Counted from the first letter of the stretch, positions 32,451-44,572 are shown. The stretch: DNA of 64,000 bases from Paraglaciecola sp. L1A13 (GCF_009796745.1 NZ_CP047024.1:2728001-2792000); one strand, 5' to 3'. Notes: generated by a model from the sequence alone, not told the origin. Program-made: numbers and translations.

Positions 32451-32486
32451 GTTTATTCCTTATTTATTTTTCTTTTTTAACGTGTG

Positions 32487-33314
32487 CTAAATCTTTTCGA
32501 TTTCCACTAATTCATTTTGTAAGCATGCGGTAAACGCATCGCTCACTTCAAAGTTTTCATTTACCTTTATTGCGGCATCAAATGCCTCACCCAAAGCGCA
32601 ACCTTTGCCTTTTAGAGCCTGCATCAGTGTAGCCTCTGCAGCAGAAAGTAAACGTGCTTGCACCGCACCGTGTAAGCGCCACAACATCACAAAATACATG
32701 GTAGAAGATGCAGTTCTAACGTCGCTATTACTATTTGTTTTTAGCGAAATCCATTCAGCAAAGGCTTCTTCACTCACACGCACTAAACGCACGCTAGGGT
32801 TAAGCTTTACATGAAGTTCAGTCAGCTCAGAGCCTTGTTCCATAAGTTGCGTAACATACCCTATGGTTAATGTTTCACTTGAATCGCCACTCATTAAACT
32901 CAGTAACCACGCATAATCTAAATGCGCAATATCCACTAAGTTAATGTATGACTTTGTTTTATTTTGCTGATTGGCAGGAGTTTCAAAGGTATCTTTGCTT
33001 TCAAGTTCATTACCTTTAATAAAATCCGTTATAAAGTCAGGCAGGTTGAGTCCATATCCGACCAACGTGCCTTGTTCGGGTGGAAAACGGTCAACATAAC
33101 ATCGCGCCATTTTCCTAAAATATTCACTGCCCATTTTTTTTTCGCACATGGGAAAATTAGCCACTAATGCGTCCACGCAGCCTTTATAAAACCCATTGCG
33201 ATAGACCGCTAACCGCTTAATGTGAGAGGAGTTTTCGCAAAAGCGCGCCATTACACTTAGGTCACCGCTGCGTAAATACACCGTAAAAGCATCAATATAT
33301 TGATCAGTACTCAT
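32487..33314 (-). CDS. DUF2063 protein, MNIO partner (BufC/HvfC-like)
   Basis: Cytoplasmic partner of 275 residues for the DUF692 enzyme, thought to present the precursor peptide to it. The DUF2063 N-terminal region (about 1-110) contains AVYRNGFYKGCVDALVANFP and RCYVDRFPPEQGTLVGYG, both typical of the family. The start ATG shares one base with the stop codon of the DUF692 gene (TAATG), so the two are coupled. Assignment rests on family pattern and gene order. Confidence 0.85.
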   Translation of the reverse strand: MSTDQYIDAFTVYLRSGDLSVMARFCENSSHIKRLAVYRNGFYKGCVDALVANFPMCEKKMGSEYFRKMARCYVDRFPPEQGTLVGYGLNLPDFITDFIKGNELESKDTFETPANQQNKTKSYINLVDIAHLDYAWLLSLMSGDSSETLTIGYVTQLMEQGSELTELHVKLNPSVRLVRVSEEAFAEWISLKTNSNSDVRTASSTMYFVMLWRLHGAVQARLLSAAEATLMQALKGKGCALGEAFDAAIKVNENFEVSDAFTACLQNELVEIEKI

Positions 33315-34267
33315 TAGCGAATCGCTTCTTTATCAGGCGTATTTAGATAAGGTGTATTGACCTTCTTTTGTGATTCAGATTGCGCCAAATAATTTTGCGC
33401 TATTTGCCACTCGTTCAATAGTTCTTCAAACGACGGAATATTAGCATCTCGCTCAACAAGTACAGGTCGATGGCCAAATAACCCTAATGCTTGTTCCAAT
33501 AACGTCCATACAGGAGGCGCCACAGCAGCAGCATGGCTATCAATCAATAATGACCGGCCAAGAGCAGGATCGGGATCATGTCCTGCGATATGGATTTCTC
33601 CTACAAGCTCCGCGGGGATCTGTCTTAAATAATTTAATGCATCGATACCCGTGTTCTGACTACTGATATATAAATTATTAATATCGATAAGTAAGCCACA
33701 ACCCGTTTGCTTAGCAGCCTCAACCAAAAATTGAGGTTCATCCATTTCACTAATAAAATCTAAATAGTTACTTGGGTTTTCAATTAAGATAGACCTTCCG
33801 ATAGCGCACTGGTAACAGTCAATGCCATCCACTAAAGAATTAAGAGCATCTTTTGTTCGAGGCAAGGGCATTAAATCTGCGTAATATTTACCATTCGACT
33901 TTGACCACACTGCATGCTCAGATACGAGGGCGGGTTGAAATTCATCGATCAGGGCTTTCACGCGTTTAGTATGCGCAGACATGGCTTGAAGGTCAGACCC
34001 CAGCGACCCACCTACACCGTGAAAACTGACGTTATGATTTTCACGAACAGCTCTCAGATAATTTAATCGTGGTCCACCTGCAACAAAATAGTTTTCGGTA
34101 TGCACTTCAAACCAAAGATCATCAGCTGCAGATAAATTTTTAACTGGTAGCGCTAATATTTCATCAAGGTGTTCTGGTTTTAAACTTAACCCCGCACCTA
34201 GTTTCTCCCCAACATTTAGATGCTGAGGAGAATGTAATTTATTAGCCTTCAAGTGAGCCTGTTCCAT
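33314..34267 (-). CDS. DUF692 multinuclear iron oxygenase (BufB/HvfB-like)
   Basis: The 317-residue TIM-barrel MNIO enzyme is predicted to modify Cys residues of the bufferin precursor, as characterised family members do, using a multi-iron centre. Family features are [61 protein letters not shown] and the GEIHIAGH segment, which together hold the His/Asp/Glu iron ligands. It begins inside the last codons of the precursor gene (26-bp overlap), so it is translationally coupled to it. Product chemistry here is inferred from the family. Confidence 0.9.
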   Translation of the reverse strand: MEQAHLKANKLHSPQHLNVGEKLGAGLSLKPEHLDEILALPVKNLSAADDLWFEVHTENYFVAGGPRLNYLRAVRENHNVSFHGVGGSLGSDLQAMSAHTKRVKALIDEFQPALVSEHAVWSKSNGKYYADLMPLPRTKDALNSLVDGIDCYQCAIGRSILIENPSNYLDFISEMDEPQFLVEAAKQTGCGLLIDINNLYISSQNTGIDALNYLRQIPAELVGEIHIAGHDPDPALGRSLLIDSHAAAVAPPVWTLLEQALGLFGHRPVLVERDANIPSFEELLNEWQIAQNYLAQSESQKKVNTPYLNTPDKEAIR

Positions 34268-34589
34268 TAGGCGTTACAATTGACTCACATGTGCCTTTAG
34301 GTGAATACGTCCACGCATTAGCTTGAAAATCAGTCGTTGAAGTACCTTCACAACTTGTACCTGCACCTGCTTTACAATCGTTCTCACCTGCTAGTGCAAT
34401 GCCGTAACACTTATCTTTACGGCCACGAACTTTATCACCCGCTAACCAATTGGTAAGTTGCTCTTGTACTTTTGGTGATGCGCCATCTGCAATGTTTAAT
34501 TGACTATTAGGACCTGCCACTGCAGCTGTACTTAAAACTGCTGCTGATGCGCCAATTAACAACGCTTTAGTTAAATTTACTTTTTTCAT
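34242..34589 (-). CDS. Bufferin precursor peptide, DUF2282 (BufA1-type)
   Basis: Exported RiPP precursor of 115 residues, predicted to be modified on Cys and to chelate copper in the periplasm. A Sec-type signal peptide (about 1-25, cut near AVA) is followed by the DUF2282 core with four Cys: C61, C72, C80 and C101, in [21 protein letters not shown] and PKGTCE. The core pattern, with FQANAWTY between the last two Cys, is highly characteristic of BufA1. The ATG at 34589 follows AGGAG. It is the first gene of the operon. No ECF sigma/anti-sigma pair, often linked to such operons, is adjacent. Confidence 0.9.
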   Translation of the reverse strand: MKKVNLTKALLIGASAAVLSTAAVAGPNSQLNIADGASPKVQEQLTNWLAGDKVRGRKDKCYGIALAGENDCKAGAGTSCEGTSTTDFQANAWTYSPKGTCESIVTPNGTGSLEG

Positions 34590-35154
34590 TTACATGCTCC
34601 TGATTAAAATATTTTTCTTGTTTTATAGATGAGTGTTAAGAACAAATGAACGAACACCCACATTTTGATAAACAAGTACCAAAGGGATAAGCGGTATCGC
34701 CGATCTATCAATTCAAAAGACCTTTTCATGGTATTAAAAATTTCAGATCGTTTACTATTAATGTGAAATAAAAGCGCAATCAACAAAAACTAAGTGATAA
34801 ACGAATTCCCATTCATAATAGGAATACCAAGCACTGATTAGCAATAAGATGTGATTATGGTGCCAAAATCTGCCTCTAATAACGCTCTGTGAAAATTTTT
34901 CCATATCGCTTGTAAAGGGTGCTGCAAAGTAACGTAAATAAACGTTACTTTGCGCTGTGGCAATAACCGCAAACACTTACCCCATCGTGACTAAGCGTAT
35001 AATTCGAATGTCGGTACTTTCTTTGCTTCTCTTGTACCTTGCGTTTCTCTTACTTAGCTACTGCACATTCAGTTGCTTTACTTGGGGTGACGTCAAAAAG
35101 TGCAGTGAGCGATTTCTAAGTAAGGTAAATATTAACTAGAAACTAGGAGGTAAT
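34590..35154. other. Divergent intergenic region between the bufferin operon and ybiI
   Basis: About 565 bp that must hold the promoters of both units. An imperfect dyad (GTGTT at about 34630, AACAC at about 34648) lies 40-60 bp upstream of the precursor start. Short open frames here lack convincing signals and are not called. Confidence 0.45.
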
Positions 35155-35421
35155 ATGGCTGGCGGTTGGGCAAAAGACGGCGCGGTACAAGAACAAATTG
35201 ACGCAAGCATCGATGAGGCAGTGGCGCGGGCAAAAAGTCAGATCCTCAAAGGAGAAAGTGCCGAGTTCTGTGAAGAGTGTGATGAACCCATTTCCGAACG
35301 GAGGCGTATCGCTGTGCCAGGCGTTCAGTTATGCATCAACTGTCAAACGGAAATAGAGAAGCACGCGAGTGTTAAATCTTCTATCAACCGCCGTGGCAGT
35401 AAAGACAGTCAACTACGGTGA
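35155..35421 (+). CDS. ybiI: DksA/TraR-family C4 zinc finger protein YbiI
   Basis: Small cytoplasmic protein of 88 residues closely resembling E. coli YbiI in the MAxGWAxDxAVxEQI start and the NRRGSKDSQLR end. The zinc finger uses C39, C42, C60 and C63 (FCEECDEP, LCINCQ). The family is related to DksA, which binds RNA polymerase, but the short coiled coil makes a DksA-like function uncertain. A strong Shine-Dalgarno (AGGAGG) precedes the ATG at 35155. Confidence 0.93.
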   Translation: MAGGWAKDGAVQEQIDASIDEAVARAKSQILKGESAEFCEECDEPISERRRIAVPGVQLCINCQTEIEKHASVKSSINRRGSKDSQLR

Positions 35422-35545
35422 TACACTGTCCCGAACTCGAATGAGTTGGAATTGGTGTTGCCGTAGACCTGTGTCGCTCCTCACAGCAAACTACAATAGC
35501 TTGCTGTAAATACCCAAATACCCGGCGCGACACTAGCTCAAATAT

Positions 35546-36475
35546 CTACTCCGCGCTATAGGGCGGCCTAGCACGCTCATCTACGGTCAATTTAAACACA
35601 TCAGGCCGCGAATAATGACCAGCGGGATCTAAGTCATAACGCGCTTTAATGATGTCATCTAAGTCTACTTGGGCACTGATTAACCCTTCTTCATTATACA
35701 ACGGCCCAGCTAAGACTTCCCCCATAGGCGATACGATAACACTGCCCCCGCGAATCAATGGTTTATCCGCTGGCCAAGCCTTATCTGGCGCTGTTTCTGT
35801 CGTTCCCTTTTGTGACGGTGGCCCTTGGTACTGACATGCACTGACGAGAAAGTTACGTCCCTCGTAAGCGATATGACGCATACTCGCTTGCCAAATATCA
35901 CGGTCATCTACAGTGGGCGCACACCAAATATCCATTCCTTTGGCGTACATAGTGCTGCGTAACAAAGGCATATAATTTTCCCAGCAAATAGCTGCGCCTA
36001 CTCGCCCAGCAGAGGTGTCCACAATAGGAATGGTTGAGCCATCACCCAGCCCCCAAATAAGGCGTTCACTGGCGGTTGGCATCAACTTTCTATGTTTATT
36101 CACTTCACCATTTTGAGTGATAAACAATGCAGTACAATAAAGCGTACTCCCCCCGCGTTCGATCACCCCTATTACGATGGACGTATTACACGTGATTGCT
36201 AACTCAGTGAGCGCCTGAACTTCAGGTCCGTCAATTTCAATAGCTTGCTGGAAATAAGCTAAGTAATCTTCACGGCCCTGCTCAGTGCGATACCCCACCC
36301 GCGTGCCAAAATCCGCGCCTTTTGGGTACCCACCCAAGAGCGCTTCAGGTAACACCAATAAATCGCACTTGCTGTCTTCAATAGCCTGTTTAAAACTCAT
36401 AATGCGCGCTAACGTCGCGCTGGTTCCGTCTGCAGATGAGCCAAGTTGCAACGCGGCTATTATTTTCTTATTCAT
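35546..36475 (-). CDS. Nitrilase
   Basis: Carbon-nitrogen hydrolase of 309 residues converting a nitrile to a carboxylic acid and ammonia. The catalytic triad is E44 (VLPEALLGGYPKG), K130 (KHRKLMPT) and C164 (AAICWENYMPL). The CWENYMPL context and the GGYPKG loop mark true nitrilases (branch 1) rather than amidases. The ATG at 36475 is clear. It is divergent from the FadH-like gene. The substrate is unknown. Confidence 0.9.
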   Translation of the reverse strand: MNKKIIAALQLGSSADGTSATLARIMSFKQAIEDSKCDLLVLPEALLGGYPKGADFGTRVGYRTEQGREDYLAYFQQAIEIDGPEVQALTELAITCNTSIVIGVIERGGSTLYCTALFITQNGEVNKHRKLMPTASERLIWGLGDGSTIPIVDTSAGRVGAAICWENYMPLLRSTMYAKGMDIWCAPTVDDRDIWQASMRHIAYEGRNFLVSACQYQGPPSQKGTTETAPDKAWPADKPLIRGGSVIVSPMGEVLAGPLYNEEGLISAQVDLDDIIKARYDLDPAGHYSRPDVFKLTVDERARPPYSAE

Positions 36476-36611
36476 TGACTGTCCTGTTTCTTAATATACT
36501 GATTGATGCCTTAAACCTTATTTAAATGTGCAGTATTGACAAGTCCCCGTCAATACGATTTGCGATGGCTTGCTCTGATAACCGATGGTTCACTTGCGCT
36601 TACTTCGTTAG

Positions 36612-38699
<2,088 letters not shown>

Positions 38700-38823
38700 A
38701 ACCGTTGCGGTAACCAGAAAAGTATGGGCATAACGATGATTACAGCAAGCGACCAATACAACATTGGTATTTAGCTTGCTGCATTATGCTTTCTAAATTT
38801 AGATGTTAACGCTGATAAATTTA

Positions 38824-39777
38824 TTAATAATCACATTGACGCTGATTTATAAGCTCGGCGCGATCAGTAAAGTACCCTTCTAGCAACTGCGTTAAAGCCG
38901 AATTAGCAGCGCTTGCATGAGCAACATCTGTTTTTGAAACCGCCTTTGATATGCGATTATAGTGATAGCCGTAAAAATTAATGTTGGCGTCTTTAAGCGC
39001 ATTGGCCATGTTGTCGATATTATGTTGCTTGTCATCCACAAACACCACAGACGTATAATCATGCTCAGTGCGATCAAGCAAATCTAACAGCATCACGCCT
39101 TTATTCATGCCTTGTACCATAAACACGCCATCCACATAACTTACCTGCGCGGTGCGTCCACCAAACGTGTAATCATAGTGATAACCTGTACCGGCTGGCG
39201 TCAATGATTTATTTTTAAAATTCAACTGATTACGCCCAAGTTCGCGCATTGTTGCCGCTCTATAAGCGCCTGAACGGGCAGTAAGAATGACTACATCGTT
39301 ATTCACGCTATCAACGATATCCGCCATATTTGGCTGGGTGGGTTTATTCACCGCAATTTCAAATACCATACCTAGCACGTCAAATAAACAGTTCACTTTT
39401 TCACTGTCGGCGGTGTTGACCACATTCCCTTGCTGATCGAGCGCTCTGCCCCGTTGCCAGTCATACCACTTATCGCTGCCAAAAAACTCAGTAGCCGTCA
39501 ATAATGTATCGTCGATATCAAATACCACAAGTGTCGATTTGGGTTCTAACGTGTTGGCTTTATCAACTGCATCTTGCAGATCGGTGGACGGATAAATCAC
39601 GCTAGCGGCTTGGCTACGATTATTAGCCTCTACAGTTTGCGTTATTGCTTTACCAGCATCAGGCTGCACAGTGGCACAACCAGCTAAAAATACTGATGAA
39701 CTGAGCCCGAATAAAACGGCACGTAAGATAGGTGTTGGTCGAATACTTGCTGCCGCCAATGAGAATTTATTAAGCAT
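38824..39777 (-). CDS. HAD-superfamily lipoprotein, DUF2608 (acid phosphatase-like)
   Basis: Predicted lipoprotein of 317 residues from ATG 39777, with lipobox LAGC (C34). The HAD motif I is FDIDDTLL with nucleophile D87 and D89; motif II is the ILTARSG segment, and the later VFVDD supplies the Mg2+ acidic pair. DUF2608 proteins are putative periplasmic or surface phosphatases; the substrate is unknown. An extension to 39897 would bury the signal peptide. It is divergent from the TonB receptor. Confidence 0.82.
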   Translation of the reverse strand: MLNKFSLAAASIRPTPILRAVLFGLSSSVFLAGCATVQPDAGKAITQTVEANNRSQAASVIYPSTDLQDAVDKANTLEPKSTLVVFDIDDTLLTATEFFGSDKWYDWQRGRALDQQGNVVNTADSEKVNCLFDVLGMVFEIAVNKPTQPNMADIVDSVNNDVVILTARSGAYRAATMRELGRNQLNFKNKSLTPAGTGYHYDYTFGGRTAQVSYVDGVFMVQGMNKGVMLLDLLDRTEHDYTSVVFVDDKQHNIDNMANALKDANINFYGYHYNRISKAVSKTDVAHASAANSALTQLLEGYFTDRAELINQRQCDY

Positions 39778-39971
39778 TATTATTAATCGTTCTACGCTAA
39801 ATTGGTTGCTGATAATACAACATTTAGTGTCTGGGATGTAACCACAATCTCTGGCTAAACCAGTCAAAATAACTGCCGTTGACACGCCAAATAGCACAAC
39901 GCTCTGTCGCTATTGTCACAATCAACTGTGTTTACATGTTATCTGAATTAAATAAAGTTCAACTTTAAATT

Positions 39972-39990
39972 GTAAATGATAATTATTTTC
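39972..39990. promoter_or_regulatory. Fur box upstream of the TonB receptor
   Basis: The 19-bp site GTAAATGATAATTATTTTC matches the classical Fur consensus at 15 of 19 positions and lies 44 bp before the receptor start, in the divergent promoter region. This predicts iron repression of the receptor-PepSY pair. Confidence 0.75.
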
Positions 39991-40033
39991 ATTACCATTC
40001 CTGCACTTTTTACCGACACCTAATGGATATGTC

Positions 40034-42175
40034 ATGCAGTATGCGTCTTTATCAGTTCTTTCTCTTCTAGTTAGCGCCAGTGTTCACGCGCAATATAATG
40101 CCTCTAACGAAAGTAGCACCCTTAAAGAAAATAACGATCTAGAAAGAATGATCGTTACGGGCAGTCGTATTGTCGAAAGCATTGATGAAGTCCCTGCCTC
40201 TATCGTTATCATTACGCAGCAGCAGATCCAGGACCAATTAAAAGTTAGCAGCGAGCTACAATCGCTTTTATCCACCTTAGTACCGGGCTTAGCTCCTGCT
40301 ACTGGTACTTCCAGTAATTCAGGGCAAACGTTAAGAGGCCGAGCCCCCTTAGTAATGATTGACGGCGTACCGCAATCTACCCCCCTACGGAATGGTTCGC
40401 TAGGTGTACGTAGCTTAGATGCAAGTACCATAGAGCGAATTGAAGTGATAAAAGGCGCTACCTCTGTATACGGTAATGGCGCTGCTGGCGGTATCATTAA
40501 CTACATCACCAAGAAAGCAGCCACCGATAAGCCAATAGCTGGGCACGTAACGGTGTCGTCACGTTTTAGCGCCGTTAAACTTGACGATACCCTAGCAGGA
40601 CGCGTCGATGCAGGTATCAATGGTCGACTCGATAAATTCAGTTATGTGCTAAACGCAAGTTATGAAGAAAACGGCGTTCAGCGCGATGCCGAAGGCGATA
40701 TTCTTGGCCTTACCTATGGCTTGTCTGATACCAATACACAAAATTACTTCAGCAAATTGGGCTACCAATTCGACGACGAAAAAACCTTACAGATCACCTA
40801 TAACTACTTTAAATCAAAGCAAGACACTGACTTGGTCAATGTCGTTGGCAATGTGAATTCAGGCGTGAAAACCTATGCAATCGAGTCATCAATCGGTGCA
40901 GCGATGGTGGGTGAACCCCAAGGACCTGAAAATCACAACTTTATGTTGAAATACTCCGATGACGAGATTTTCAATAACACCCAACTAACCATCGATGCTT
41001 ATGCGCAAACTATCGAAAATGTATTTTTCTTTTCGACCAATTTAGCCAATCCCGAACAGGGTTATGATGGTGGTCAGTCTATTATTGAGTCAGAAAAAAA
41101 AGGCCTACGCGCCACTTTTAATAGCCAGTTCACTTGGCAAGACATAGAAACCACCTTGATTTATGGCATTGACGCCCTAAATGATGTCACGTCTCAGCCC
41201 ATGGTCGATGGTCGCGTGTGGGTGCCTGAAATGGACATGGAAAACATCGCAGGTTTCGTACAAGCCAAATGGATTCTACATGACGATATTATTCTTAAAG
41301 CTGGAGTTCGCCACGAAAATATCGATTTAAAGGTAGATGATTTTAGTACCTTGCGCTTATGTCGCACAGCGGATCAATGTTCTGTTGCCTTCGATGTCGT
41401 CGGCGATACCCTAAATTACAAAGCGACTACCTACAATGTAGCTGTACGCTACAACATCAGCGATGCCTTTAGTCCCTTTATTAGTTATTCCCAAGGCGCT
41501 GACATTTCAGATACAGGTCGCTTATTACGAACGGCCACGGTCACAGATATTGCGCTTATTCGCACAGAAGCCTCAATTATCGACAACTACGAAATCGGCT
41601 TTACGTCTAAGTTTGAAGGGGTGCGATTTGAATTTTCGGCTTATCGCAGTACCTCTGAGCTGGGCACAACGAATTCTTTCGACGCAGAAACAGGGGTTTA
41701 TCTTCCCGTTCGCGCCCCGCAAGAAATCTACGGCTACGAAGCCCTCGTCAATTACCAAGTACGTTCAGATCTTGATATTTCAGCCACCTACTCTTGGGTT
41801 GAAGGTAAAAATACCGAGCTGGATATCTACTTGGGCGGCAAAGACATCAGCGCCCCAAAAGGCACTTTTAATATCAATTGGCAGCCTATTGAAGGCGCGC
41901 GCTTGGCCCTTAACTACCTATATGTTGGCGACCGTGACCGGTTTGCCCAAATCGATGGGGCTTATGTCGGCGATCAGGGACCGATAGAAAGTTATCAGTT
42001 AGTCAATATAAACGGTAGCTATGCATTGGATAGCCAATGGCAAATATTTATGGGCATCGAAAACTTATTGAACAATGATTACTACCCAACGCGGTCGCAA
42101 GTTTATACCTATGATGGGTACAACCACAAAGGCTTGGGGATGACGGTTAACTTCGGCGCAACCTACCAGTTCTAA
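40034..42175 (+). CDS. TonB-dependent receptor (siderophore type)
   Basis: Outer-membrane active transporter of 713 residues, predicted to import a ferric siderophore. The signal peptide ends near VHA (about residue 19). The plug domain spans about 45-160 (IVTGSRI as TonB-box-like region, TLRGRAPLVMIDGVPQ, YGNGAAGGIINYITKK), followed by a 22-strand barrel ending in FGATYQF with a terminal aromatic. It is preceded by a Fur-box-like site and followed by a PepSY membrane protein, which points to iron. The ligand cannot be identified from sequence. Confidence 0.92.
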   Translation: MQYASLSVLSLLVSASVHAQYNASNESSTLKENNDLERMIVTGSRIVESIDEVPASIVIITQQQIQDQLKVSSELQSLLSTLVPGLAPATGTSSNSGQTLRGRAPLVMIDGVPQSTPLRNGSLGVRSLDASTIERIEVIKGATSVYGNGAAGGIINYITKKAATDKPIAGHVTVSSRFSAVKLDDTLAGRVDAGINGRLDKFSYVLNASYEENGVQRDAEGDILGLTYGLSDTNTQNYFSKLGYQFDDEKTLQITYNYFKSKQDTDLVNVVGNVNSGVKTYAIESSIGAAMVGEPQGPENHNFMLKYSDDEIFNNTQLTIDAYAQTIENVFFFSTNLANPEQGYDGGQSIIESEKKGLRATFNSQFTWQDIETTLIYGIDALNDVTSQPMVDGRVWVPEMDMENIAGFVQAKWILHDDIILKAGVRHENIDLKVDDFSTLRLCRTADQCSVAFDVVGDTLNYKATTYNVAVRYNISDAFSPFISYSQGADISDTGRLLRTATVTDIALIRTEASIIDNYEIGFTSKFEGVRFEFSAYRSTSELGTTNSFDAETGVYLPVRAPQEIYGYEALVNYQVRSDLDISATYSWVEGKNTELDIYLGGKDISAPKGTFNINWQPIEGARLALNYLYVGDRDRFAQIDGAYVGDQGPIESYQLVNINGSYALDSQWQIFMGIENLLNNDYYPTRSQVYTYDGYNHKGLGMTVNFGATYQF

Positions 42176-42189
42176 GTACAGCCTATAAA

Positions 42190-42225
42190 AGCCCATTCAA
42201 CTCAGTCATCTCGTTGGAATGGGCT
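42190..42225 (+). other. Hairpin between the TonB receptor and PepSY genes
   Basis: A 12-bp stem with one bulge (AGCCCATTCAAC against GTTGGAATGGGCT) without a U-run. It may reduce read-through or protect the upstream mRNA. Confidence 0.45.
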
Positions 42226-42265
42226 AAGTACGTAAACGTTGATAACATCACCACAGAGGGTTGTA

Positions 42266-43450
42266 TTGAAAACTTGGTTTAGACGAGTGCATCTCGTGCT
42301 CGCCCTAGTAAGTGCCATTTTTATTGTGAATTTGAGTATTACTGGGGCATTTTTAGTGTTTGGCAAAGACATTCAAGCTTGGCTTAATCCCCAGTATTGG
42401 TCTGTGCCTGATAGCAGCATTGCAGATGTGACGACGGCGAATATGTCGACGGCCACTTTGCCAGTCAGCGAAATAGCCAAACGCATTCAGCAAATATCCT
42501 CCTCTGCTATTGTTTTTATCGAACACAGTGCGTCACCGTCACGAGCATGGCAGGTACGTCTTGCTGACAAAAGCTATGTAAGTATTAATCAATATAGCGG
42601 TGATGTTCTGTTGCACTACCAATATGATGAGACTTTTTATGGTTTCACGATGGCATGGCACCGCTGGTTACTTTACAGTGACGGCGACGCGCACCCCTTA
42701 GCATTACTTCCTCCCCTTGCCTCATTAATCTTATGCATAGAACTGCTGCTAGGATTTTATCTTTGGGTCAGGCCTAAAAATCGCTTCAAACGACTCAAGG
42801 TTAAATGGAAAGCCAAGAATAAAATTAGATTTATGCAACTGCATAATGTGTTGGGTGTATACAGTTTGATACCGCTCTTCCTTATTGCATTGAGCGGTCT
42901 GGCCTTTTATTTTAAAGATGCCACACAACACCTCGTTGAAACATTGACTCTCTCGGCCATTCAAAGCCCTGAAAATATAATCCTAGCCAATACAATGCCG
43001 ATAGATCCGCAGCCCATGGCGTCACAAACCGACCTATTAGCACACTATAAATTGGATAAAGCAGTCGCCTCAGCCAATACAGCACTGACCGACGCGTGGG
43101 TCTATCGCGTGTATTTACCACAATCAGTACTAGATCCGGTCAAGGTCAGGCTACGCATGCCTGATGAAAGTCATGCTTATAGTTACAGCTGGTCAAACCC
43201 CTATACAGGAAACGTTATAAACAGTTTTGATGCCAGTCAGACTTCTTTGGCAACCCGCGTATGGAATTTTAAATACGCATTTCATATAGGTGACTTTATC
43301 GCCTTACCCGTCAAATTTTTGTGGCTGTTTTTAAGTCTGCTACCGATTTTTTTTGTCGCCTCGGGGGGCTACTTATTTATCAAGCGTCATTCACAAGCAA
43401 AATCAGTCCCCCGTAAACGAAGACCAACTCACACATCAATCAACCGGTAA
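42266..43450 (+). CDS. PepSY-associated TM-helix protein (probable siderophore reductase partner)
   Basis: Inner-membrane protein of about 394 residues with four transmembrane segments (about 6-32, 145-170, 195-215, 345-370) and periplasmic PepSY regions between them. Such proteins often accompany siderophore receptors, and some reduce the ferric complex. The start is TTG at 42266, five bases after AGAGGG, giving the typical KTWFRRVHLVLAL N-terminus; no ATG exists nearby. It lies 90 bp downstream of the receptor gene, probably in the same iron-regulated unit. Confidence 0.82.
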   Translation: MKTWFRRVHLVLALVSAIFIVNLSITGAFLVFGKDIQAWLNPQYWSVPDSSIADVTTANMSTATLPVSEIAKRIQQISSSAIVFIEHSASPSRAWQVRLADKSYVSINQYSGDVLLHYQYDETFYGFTMAWHRWLLYSDGDAHPLALLPPLASLILCIELLLGFYLWVRPKNRFKRLKVKWKAKNKIRFMQLHNVLGVYSLIPLFLIALSGLAFYFKDATQHLVETLTLSAIQSPENIILANTMPIDPQPMASQTDLLAHYKLDKAVASANTALTDAWVYRVYLPQSVLDPVKVRLRMPDESHAYSYSWSNPYTGNVINSFDASQTSLATRVWNFKYAFHIGDFIALPVKFLWLFLSLLPIFFVASGGYLFIKRHSQAKSVPRKRRPTHTSINR

Positions 43451-43699
43451 CTATTATACCTTTTATGAAATATTTTCTAATTCAGCGCCTAGATCGTTAT
43501 GTGTTTGCTCATCTGTCTTTAGTTTCCCGTGATCACTTAATCAGTGCCAAGCCACGTCATTCATGACCTCAAACTTAAATTCATAGCCTTTACCCTATTT
43601 GGCACATCACCTGCTTTACATGTATTACATCGAGTACTTATTGACTCACTTGTTGGGGTAATTTAAGTCGCGGAAAACGAAGTAAACTAGGAGGACATT

Positions 43700-44164
43700 A
43701 TGTCTCAGGAATTACGTGAAAAAATGTGGAAATCCATGGCCGATAGTCCAGTTGTCATGCTTGGGTTAAACAACTCAAAGGAGCATAGCGAGCCAATGTA
43801 TGCCCAACTTGATAAAGACGCTAACAGCGCTTTTTGGTTTTATACCACTAAAACTAATCGCTGCGCTGCCGGTGGCGCAGCAATGGCACAGTTTTCCAGT
43901 AAGGATCACAAATTGTTCGCCTGCATCTCAGGCAATTTGGTAGAGGAAACCGATCCTAAGGTAGTCGATAAATATTGGTCAAAACATGTGGCAGCTTGGT
44001 ACAAAGACGGTCGTGATGATCCATCCCTTAAAATGATGCGCCTGGACCTGAATGATGCCGAAGTCTGGCATGCAGATCCAGATTTCAGCGCTATAGTTAA
44101 TCTCACTTTTGGCGGTAAAATCAAGCCTGAAAAAATGGGTGAACATCAGAAAGTCCCATTGTAA
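43700..44164 (+). CDS. General stress protein 26-like pyridoxamine 5'-phosphate oxidase family protein
   Basis: Split-barrel flavin-binding-type protein of 154 residues, probably cytoplasmic. Family features are PVVMLGLN, FWFYTTKTN and the W-rich VDKYWSKHVAAWYKDGRDDPSL segment. A strong Shine-Dalgarno (AGGAGG) precedes the ATG at 43700. It stands alone between a 250-bp gap and a terminator. The exact reaction is unknown. Confidence 0.85.
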   Translation: MSQELREKMWKSMADSPVVMLGLNNSKEHSEPMYAQLDKDANSAFWFYTTKTNRCAAGGAAMAQFSSKDHKLFACISGNLVEETDPKVVDKYWSKHVAAWYKDGRDDPSLKMMRLDLNDAEVWHADPDFSAIVNLTFGGKIKPEKMGEHQKVPL

Positions 44165-44178
44165 ACCAAGTAAACGCA

Positions 44179-44214
44179 GAAAAGGTCGGCACTCAAGCCG
44201 GCCTTTTCGTTATT
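44179..44214 (+). terminator. Intrinsic terminator of the general stress protein gene
   Basis: The stem GAAAAGGTCGGC/GCCGGCCTTTTC (one G-U pair) with a 6-nt loop lies 15 bp after the stop codon and is followed by a T-rich tail. Confidence 0.85.
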
Positions 44215-44572
44215 TTACGGGTTGATGTTAAGTCGTATTTATCTACTGCCCCATCAACCCTAAAGAACATTTTTCTTTAATCTCCAAACAGGCTGAGCAT
44301 AGTATTTAAGCCTACGCTTGGGATAGCGCTACTCACCGCAGCGCAATTTCTAGAGGCCATGTGGCATAGAAATCAAACCTACTTCAAACGTGTTACCCAA
44401 CCATTGAACACCGTATAACCGCTTGCGTTATAACGATATACGACGTTAGGTTTATAATAGATTGGGCGGCTGTACCGCAGTCCGATTTAAATAAAAATTC
44501 ACTTAATTTAAACCTTTCACTCTGTCCCCTCGACTTATTCACTGATGAACACTTATTCAATCGGGAACGAAA
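44215..44572. other. Intergenic region upstream of the ABC efflux operon
   Basis: It has a 9-bp perfect inverted repeat (GGGTTGATG at 44219-44227 and 44252-44260) and a TATAAT hexamer at 44453-44458 without a matching -35 at standard spacing. An open frame on the minus strand (44393-44746) overlaps the next gene and shows no family features. Confidence 0.4.

Noticed and set aside
34957-35139. 60-codon frame upstream of ybiI with a hydrophobic stretch
   Set aside because: No start signal and no similarity; it lies in the region expected to hold the ybiI promoter.
39778-39897. N-terminal extension of the DUF2608 lipoprotein
   Set aside because: It would bury the signal peptide and lipobox 40 residues inside the protein.
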